Source: Trematomus loennbergii
Taxonomy: Eukaryota; Chordata; Actinopteri; Perciformes; Nototheniidae
Direction: 5' to 3'
Assembly: GCA_012861695.1 (NCBI GenBank)
Contig: JAAOOA010000176.1
Coordinates: 124,001 to 188,000, forward strand
Length of the DNA: 64,000 nt
In this document: one piece after another, positions 57,583-64,000 of the stretch
How positions within the stretch are numbered: the stretch's first letter is position 1
Layout: each line of letters opens with the position of its first letter
The notes under the pieces: model-generated
The model's database searches: none
What the model was told of the DNA's origin: nothing
Seen by the model: only the letters and a program-made list of their open reading frames with translations
Position numbers and translations under genes: made by a program

Positions 57583-58247
57583 GAGCCATATTTAAAGGAC
57601 TGAATGTTCATCTGATTGATGCCTGGGAGATGGTCCTCGCTCACCACCTGCCAAACAGCCTCCATCCACAACCTCCTATTATTACGAATATGATGGATGT
57701 TCTCTTCTCCTACACATGTCCTCAAAAGGGCGGCTAGATAATAATAATAATAATAATACATTTTTTTATCAAGCGCTTTATCAAGTGCTGAAAGACACAG
57801 AGGTAAGAAAAAAGATAATATAAAAAGTATATTTAAAATCGAGCAATAAAACCACAGTTGTCACAAGGACTTGTCATCAATCACACATTAAAAGCTAGTC
57901 TAAAAAGATGTGTGTTCGTTGCGGGGGAGGAGTGGAGATTTAAGTCCATACTGAGATTAAATGTTTCTATGTGTTTCTATCAAGTGCTGCATCTTTCGAA
58001 CAGTCCATACAATAGATTGATGTTTTCAAATGTTTTTTCAATAACTCAAGTTGAGCGATATAACAAATTATAATACCAGCCTTAATATTAAATTACATCC
58101 AACATAACTTCAAAAGTGATACTGTATATTCATAAAAATATAGCTCAGAAGATTTGAATGTTTTTTTGAAGGAACAGAAACCGGTTATTTTGATTGTTAA
58201 TGTATTACACATATCAAACAAGATGCTGTTTTGTCATCAGAATTTCT

Positions 58248-58450
58248 CCTCCCTCCTCACCTGTGTCTTGTTTGTGTGATTAGTCTTGTGTGCATTTAAG
58301 TTCTGTTTTTCTGTCTGTCATTGTTAGATCCTTGTTTGTCTTTGACTGTGTTCACGGGGAAGAGTTCTGTTTGTTACTATTTAGCCTTGAAATAAAGTTA
58401 TTTTTGTGAAATCTGCATTTGGGTCCTGCCTGCTTCGCTCAACCCTGACG
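58248..58450 (+). mobile_element. LTR fragment (3' part), unit C copy
   Basis: Counterpart of 1978-2183, with AATAAA at about 58390 and a three-base difference (TTATTTTTGTG versus TTATTTTCTGTG) beside it. Confidence 0.7.
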
Positions 58451-59026
58451 GCCGGGGTCAAGTTGTGTTCCCTGGATGAACTGAGCAGGCAGAGTCCCTG
58501 TAGCTTCACGGAGCAGCTAGCAGAGAGACAAGAAGCTAACAGCAGCAGTCACTTGACAGAGCTGTCACTCAATGTGACCAAGCCCTAATTTATGCAAAAA
58601 CTTTAAGACCTAATATAAATAAAAGGGATTCATAATCATGAAGGTGGAATCTAACTATATCCATAATAATATTTATTGCATCCAGGGGTAGAAACATGTT
58701 TTTTTCTGCTGTAAAATTGGGCATTTTAACATGGGGGTCTATGGAAATTGCTCCTTTCTGCAGTCATCGCCTATCGGCCAATATATGAACTGCAGTTTGT
58801 GGCACTTCCGTATTGGCGTCCCGGCTCTTCCCCAGAGTTTGCCGCTTGGTTCAGAGTCCGGCGCACTTCCTGGGGGCTTGGTTGTACCCCTTTTTAGAGA
58901 TTTGGGTACGGAGGAAAAGAGAGAGGGTTTTATTTTCTGACGCTGCGTGAGTTCCCTGACACACCGGGGACACATGTTATATGTATAAAAGACATCAAAA
59001 AGTGCATTTTTCATGATAGGTCCCTT

Positions 59027-59132
59027 TTATCTGTAATTCTACAGGATTTTGCAAGTTATTTAAAAAAACATGATAATTACTATAAAAATGTACAGTTGTT
59101 TCCTGTAAAATTAGGATCTTTTTTTACAAATA
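59027..59132. repeat. Dispersed repeat, copy 3 of 3
   Basis: Counterpart of 2755-2857. Confidence 0.6.
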
Positions 59133-60518
59133 AATCAAACTTTAATGCAGATGATAATAAATGATATTGTTAGGCAGCACATGAAATGAAGCATTGTGCA
59201 GAATATGACAGGGTAGCACAGCACTGCAACAGCAGCAAACAGATACATAATATGTCGCCCCCTACAGATAGTTCTATTTAATCACAAGTAAATAGAAAGA
59301 AAGACTCTTTATGACTGAATAGAAGTCTCATTTACTGTCTGGATTTTATTTTATTGACCGAAGGGACATACATGATCAGTGATCAAGTTTGTACCAGATT
59401 AAAGGTACAAGGTACGATCCCCTTGTTACTGAATCATGTTCACCAGGCTTCCACAAAAAGCCTTTCCTCTTGTTCACTTCTGCAGTCAGCTCAGATTGCA
59501 GATGTGAATGTGTTTGATTTAATTCAATTCAGAAGGGATCTGCGGCTCCCACCACAGGTTTGCAATATTACATTGAAACAGGGTCGTTGGAAATATAAGT
59601 GTCCCCTGATCCATGTCAGTGCTGGCAAAGTGAAGCTGAAGGTTTTTCAAATTCATCTTCACAATTTATTTAAAGCAATGTTTATGTACGACCTCCGAAT
59701 GCAGGAGGGGGAAAAAGGCAAAAGAAATATGACCTTGACGTGCGGTTAAACCATTGACCAGGAGTGCTTTAGATATGTCCTGAAATGCAATGTTTAATAT
59801 TCTCTCTGCTGCCATTGAATAAGCGTAACAGTAAACAGCAGAACATAGTCAACTGTTCATGATATACAAAATACTTTGTATTCAATGAGACGTATAAATA
59901 TGAGGGAGAACCTCAGGTAAAGGTAATCAGGTCAATCTAAACACGTACTTGTTATACACACACACTTCATCATATTTGTACCACACATGTTTTCTCTCTT
60001 GGGAGGTCAGGGAGGACTCAGGTCTGACTGCAGTGTGTTATATACCTGGGAGCCATGGAGACCCTCAAGGCCCCTCCACCACATCAAAATGACAGCACAC
60101 AGGGCCGGAGAGGAGCCAATCAAAATCATTCATGGCCCCTCCTCTCTCCGTTTCTCTCAGCTCCGGTTCACTCCAGATAGTGAAAACACACACAGTCTCT
60201 GTTCACACCTTCCCCTCAGTGGAGAGGCTTTGCGTGTGTGTTCAGTTCCTGGGGAGAGTTTGAGTAAAGTGTTACAGGGAACGAGAGCTCTGTTTAGGGT
60301 CAAATGCAGAACTGGGCAAGTCTGTCTGGTTCTGCAGTGTAATCGTGCACGTTCTAACCTGCACATGCACATAATAGATGAAGATCAGATCTTTTTAAAA
60401 AGGAAAGGAAGCACAATCAAAAAATACTGTTCAACAAATGTCATGTATGCAGAGTAAAAATGCCGACGTTTAAGCAAGAAATAGAACTTAAATATAAAAA
60501 ATAAAAGTACTATCAAAG

Positions 60519-61098
60519 CACCCGTGTCAAACTCAAGGCCCGGGGGCCAAATCAGGCCCTTGGTGGATTTAATTTCGGTCCGCAGGATAATTTCTAATTA
60601 CTTTTAGATCTGGCCCGCAGGTATATTGCACGCACACCTTCACTCAATCCTGAGGGTCTCCTCAGCTCAGAGCCTGACCCCAAACATTGATGAACTTGTA
60701 CCCAAGATGAGATGCCAAGTATCTGGCTTGAACTAGCATCACAGAGCAGCACACTGAGTTTACATGGATGTTTCCTTCTGCACTTTTTCTCTCACGACAA
60801 CAGGCATGTTTTTTTTTTTTTTGAGGGAAATAGTTTTGTTGAAGCTGTGGAAAAATGTAATCATAAGAAATGACTCCGTAAAAATTCAAGATAGAGCCAT
60901 AAGAAATGAATGCAACTGATTATTTAATGTTTAATGTTGTTTTTATAGGCAATAATGTAAGCTTTGTTAGTTCCAGGTTTAATATGTGCAATAAGTTCAT
61001 TTCAATACGTTCTGCAATAAACATTGAACCAGTCCGGCCCTCCACTAGTACCCATTTTTTTATTTTGGCCCACTGTGTATTTGAGTTTGACACCCCTG
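60519..61098. mobile_element. hAT (Charlie-like) element, unit C copy
   Basis: Same element and site as 8563-9150. The right duplication is ATCTAAAG (61099-61106) and the left has lost a T (ATC-AAAG, 60512-60518). Shared with unit A, absent from unit B. Confidence 0.88.
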
Positions 61099-61780
61099 AT
61101 CTAAAGTGTTTACATTCAAATCATCAATACAATATATATTTTATACACTGATCATAAATATGACATATAGATCTCAAATGAATGATAGCAGTCATATAAG
61201 ATGCACTGTAGTAAAACAACAACAATACATAACAGGTAAATACCTCAATCCTTCAAATGTGTACTTGAGTGCAGTACTTCCTCCACTGTAACCATGTGTC
61301 ATGTTGGGTAGTATATGAACTGATGGTTAATAAACTCTTGTATATTTAAAGTGTATTTAATAAATTGTTTTAAGGTTTTTAATGCAATGAAAGAGAAGCT
61401 TTACAGCAGGTAAGAATCTTGTTCTTGTTGACCTTCAGTGAGAAAGTTGATGGATAAGCGATAGATCATGTGACTTCATTATGATGTCCTCTAAATCCAC
61501 ACAACTGTAGACTGTGAAGGAAGGAGAAAGCACAAGGCCCATTTGAATTTACTAATCATATTATTAGAATTATTTCAGTTTAAATTGTTGAAAAAGCTCG
61601 ACTCTTTATTGTAATTTTAAAAAGGACATATTATTCTCATTTTCATACAGTATATCTGAATTGTGTGCTTTTACTGTGACATGTTTAAATGCTTTAATGT
61701 TCAATAAGTGCTATATTTGTCTCACTGCCATAGATTCTCCTTCCATTGGAATGAAGATATAACAAGTGAGTTTTTTTTGT

Positions 61781-61857
61781 GTCTCTGAGCTGCAACCACA
61801 GCTTCTGTTCGGCTGCCTGCAGACATTCTGGGAACAAAGTAAGAACACAAACTGTCC
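61781..61857 (+). pseudogene. Isolated RING fragment upstream of TRIM copy C
   Basis: As in units A and B, but two bases are lost within TTCTGTTCG-GCTGCC, so even the short frame is broken. Confidence 0.75.
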
Positions 61858-62244
61858 ACTTCAAACTTTTATACATGAGCATTTTCCTTTTTATCCTACG
61901 TTGTTGTTTTTTTAAACGTGTTAAATTGTATGTGTTTTTCTTCAACAGATACCTGGACAAGACACTGTCCTGAACTGAATACCAAAGGACACTTCCCTCT
62001 GAAAGACATCCTGACTCCATCTGCTGGTGAATAAATGACATAGCAGCATTTCCTGATGTTGATGATTCACCCTGTGACGGAGGTCAGAGAAAACGAAAGT
62101 GGATTTTGACATTGTTGAACAGCGCTGAGACGCCATTACAGGGTGTGAGATTTCTGCTCGGAGACACACGTTTGGAGTATATTTGGGGAGAAGTGGAGAG
62201 ACTGTAAGTTGGTGAGTCCTGCTCTAGAAATCACTGTAATACAA

Positions 62245-63664
62245 ATGGCTGAGAAAATCGCTCTTTTTGAAAGTTTCCTGAGCTGCCATGTGTGTTCAGA
62301 GACTTTCAGAGATCCCGTGTCTCTGGGCTGTAACCACAGCTTCTGTTCGAGCTGCCTGCAGACATTCTGGGAACAAAGTAAGAACAAAAACTGTCCCATT
62401 TGTAAAAGAAAGTCCTCCAAAGATCCTGTGGGGAACTTTGCACTGAAGGAACTGTCTGACTCCTTTGCTGAGAGAGAGAAAGCTGGATCATCTGAGACAG
62501 AAAAAGGAGAGAAGAAGGTGGAGCTGGTGTGTAGTAAACATCAAGAAAAGCCCAGATTGTTCTGTATGGATGAAGAGAGAGCTGTGTGTCCCGTCTGTGA
62601 GTTTTCTCTCCACCAGAGTCACAAGGTGGTTCCTGTAGAACAAGCAGTCAGTGAGCTGAAGGACCTGCTGAAATCTGACTTAGAGTCTCTGCAGGACAAG
62701 AGGGACACATACAAAGGAGTGGAGACAACATACAATGAAGTGATTCAAGTGTCCAAGAAGCAGCTGCTGTCCACAGAGAGGCAGATCAGAGCAGAGTTCA
62801 TCAAGCTCCATCAGTTCCTGACAGAGGGAGGAGTCCAGACTGGCAGCTCTGAGGGAGGAAGAGGAGCAGAAAGGGAAGACTATCAGCAGAGAGATGAAGA
62901 GCATTCAGGAGCACATCTCCTCTCTGTCACACAGTATCTCTGCTGTTGAAGAAGAGCTGCAGAAACACAATGTGCCCTTCCTCAGCAGTTATAAAGCCAC
63001 TCAGAGCAGAGCCAGAGTCCAGAGCTCACTGTCAGACCCACAGCTGCTCTCAGGAGCGCTGACAGATGTGGCCAAACACCTGGGCAACCTGTCCTTCAGA
63101 GTCTGGGAGAAGATGAAGGACCAGGTCCACTTCAGTCCTGTCCTTCTGGACCCAAACACTGCATACAGCTGGCTCTCTCTGTCTGATGATCTGACCAGTG
63201 TGAGACGTGGAGACACAGATCAGCAGCTTCCTGATAATCCAGAGAGATGCACTAAGCATCCTACTGTTCTGGGCTCTGAGGGCTTCAGCTCAGGGAAACA
63301 CAGCTGGGAGGTGGAGGTGGGAGATCATCCTGACTGGGTTATAGGTTTGACTAAAGAGTCAGTTGACAGGAAGGGAGATATGTGCCTCACCAAAATATGG
63401 AATCTGGTGTTTATGGCATGGCGATGGAGAATACACTAATGGTGATGGTGAGACTGTCAGAGTGAAGAAGAATCTCCAGAGGATCAGAGTCCAGCTGGAC
63501 TATGACATGGGGGAGGTGTCCTTCTACGACCCTGAACACATGACTCCCATCTGCACTCACAGAGACACTTTCACTGAGAAACTCTTCCCATGGTTCGGTA
63601 TTGGAAAAGCTGGTGATGCTAAACTGCTGATATCAAAATCTGTCAGAGTGAGATTCCTCTGTGA
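62245..63664 (+). pseudogene. TRIM35/NF7-like gene, copy C (frameshifted in coiled coil and SPRY)
   Basis: From ATG 62245 the RING and B-box are intact, with all zinc ligands (CSKHQEKPRLFC, CPVCEF, HQSH). The coiled coil breaks at about 62822, where two bases are missing in a GA-rich run. The frame resumes and reads a good PRY segment that A and B have lost ([35 protein letters not shown]), then breaks near 63380 and again at 63620 (GCTAAA-CTGC). Its lesions are at different places from those in A and B, so each copy decayed separately or carries separate sequencing errors. Intronless as in the others. Confidence 0.85.
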
Positions 63665-64000
63665 TGCTCAGGAGTGTTGGTTCAGACTTTATTCTGACTT
63701 CACTGTCCGTCTACATCTCTTTGGAACAATCAAGAAAAGAATCAACAGATAATGAGATATTAATTTTTGCTTGACATTTTTACACATTATAATCAAAGAG
63801 TCAGTCAAAAAAAAACAAACAAAACAACTTGATTGTTTATTGCTATAGTTTATTTTGCATCATACTTTATTACAGTGTGTTTATAGTTTTCATTTAACTC
63901 ACTGACACTTTATTAAAATCAGAAAATAATTAAAAAATATATTGAGGCATGATTGATGAATGTTCACATTTTGAATCGAAAAATCTTTAAAAGAATGAAT
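63665..64000. other. 3' flank of TRIM copy C
   Basis: Matches 11667-11999; no gene seen. Confidence 0.5.

Larger units (their letters stand above)
57738..60518. other. Spacer between NXPE-like and TRIM copy C
   Basis: Same content as 1470-3939 plus 8230-8562: ATA microsatellite, LTR fragment 58248-58450, transposon remnant to about 59027, dispersed repeat 59027-59132. No gene recognised. Confidence 0.55.
56271..64000 (+). repeat. Segmental duplication unit C
   Basis: Colinear with unit A (1-3939 and 8230-11999) and with unit B from about 60470 onward. It lacks the transposon cluster at 3940-8230 and so shows the unoccupied site. It continues past the window edge. Confidence 0.93.

Overview
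This window is vertebrate nuclear DNA, almost certainly from a teleost fish. Its few host genes are split by introns or are members of families expanded in fish (NXPE, TRIM35/NF7-like RING-SPRY genes, UDP-glycosyltransferases). Most of the rest is a typical fish repeat mix: Ty3 chromovirus, hAT, piggyBac, Kolobok-like TTAA elements, PIF/Harbinger, Helitron, I- and L2-like LINEs, SINEs and many solo LTRs. I found no operon, CRISPR array or plausible tRNA/rRNA gene.

Layout. (1) 1-18082, duplication unit A: the 3' exons of a decayed NXPE-like gene, a disrupted RING/B-box/SPRY TRIM gene (10248-11666) and a minus-strand UGT-like fragment, inflated by transposons at 3940-8230 and 12992-17184. (2) 18083-23344, a complete minus-strand Ty3/gypsy chromovirus with 433-bp LTRs that read as identical, an intact 1187-codon pol and a gag with one frameshift. 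(3) 23345-31994, a repeat graveyard: hAT elements, an odd degenerate tandem array, a Helitron Rep fragment, and an I-type LINE tail carrying a solo LTR inside another solo LTR. (4) 32000-39112, sparse: three phase-compatible minus-strand exons of an unrecognised gene (33454-34172), a 41-bp minisatellite and a broken histone H2A-like sequence. (5) 39113-44585, duplication unit B: a second TRIM pseudogene and UGT-like pieces. (6) 44590-51480, a nest of elements in which two TTAA-type transposons lie end to end and share one TTAA. (7) 52251-57582, an NXPE-like gene in six exons, readable from a signal anchor to a premature stop in the last exon. (8) 56271-64000, duplication unit C, colinear with unit A: the NXPE 3' exons and a third TRIM copy.

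The main biological story is a local three-copy expansion of an NXPE-TRIM(-UGT) block, each copy overwritten by different transposons. Empty sites in sister copies allow insertions to be ordered. I see no wholly new coding system. The most checkable observations are the self-priming structure of the chromovirus, the frameshift shared by both NXPE copies, seven solo LTRs with exact target-site duplications, a solo LTR that splits a conserved unnamed domain, and a perfect transposon-end palindrome. Element names rest on terminal motifs, target-site duplications and recognisable protein motifs, not on database searches.
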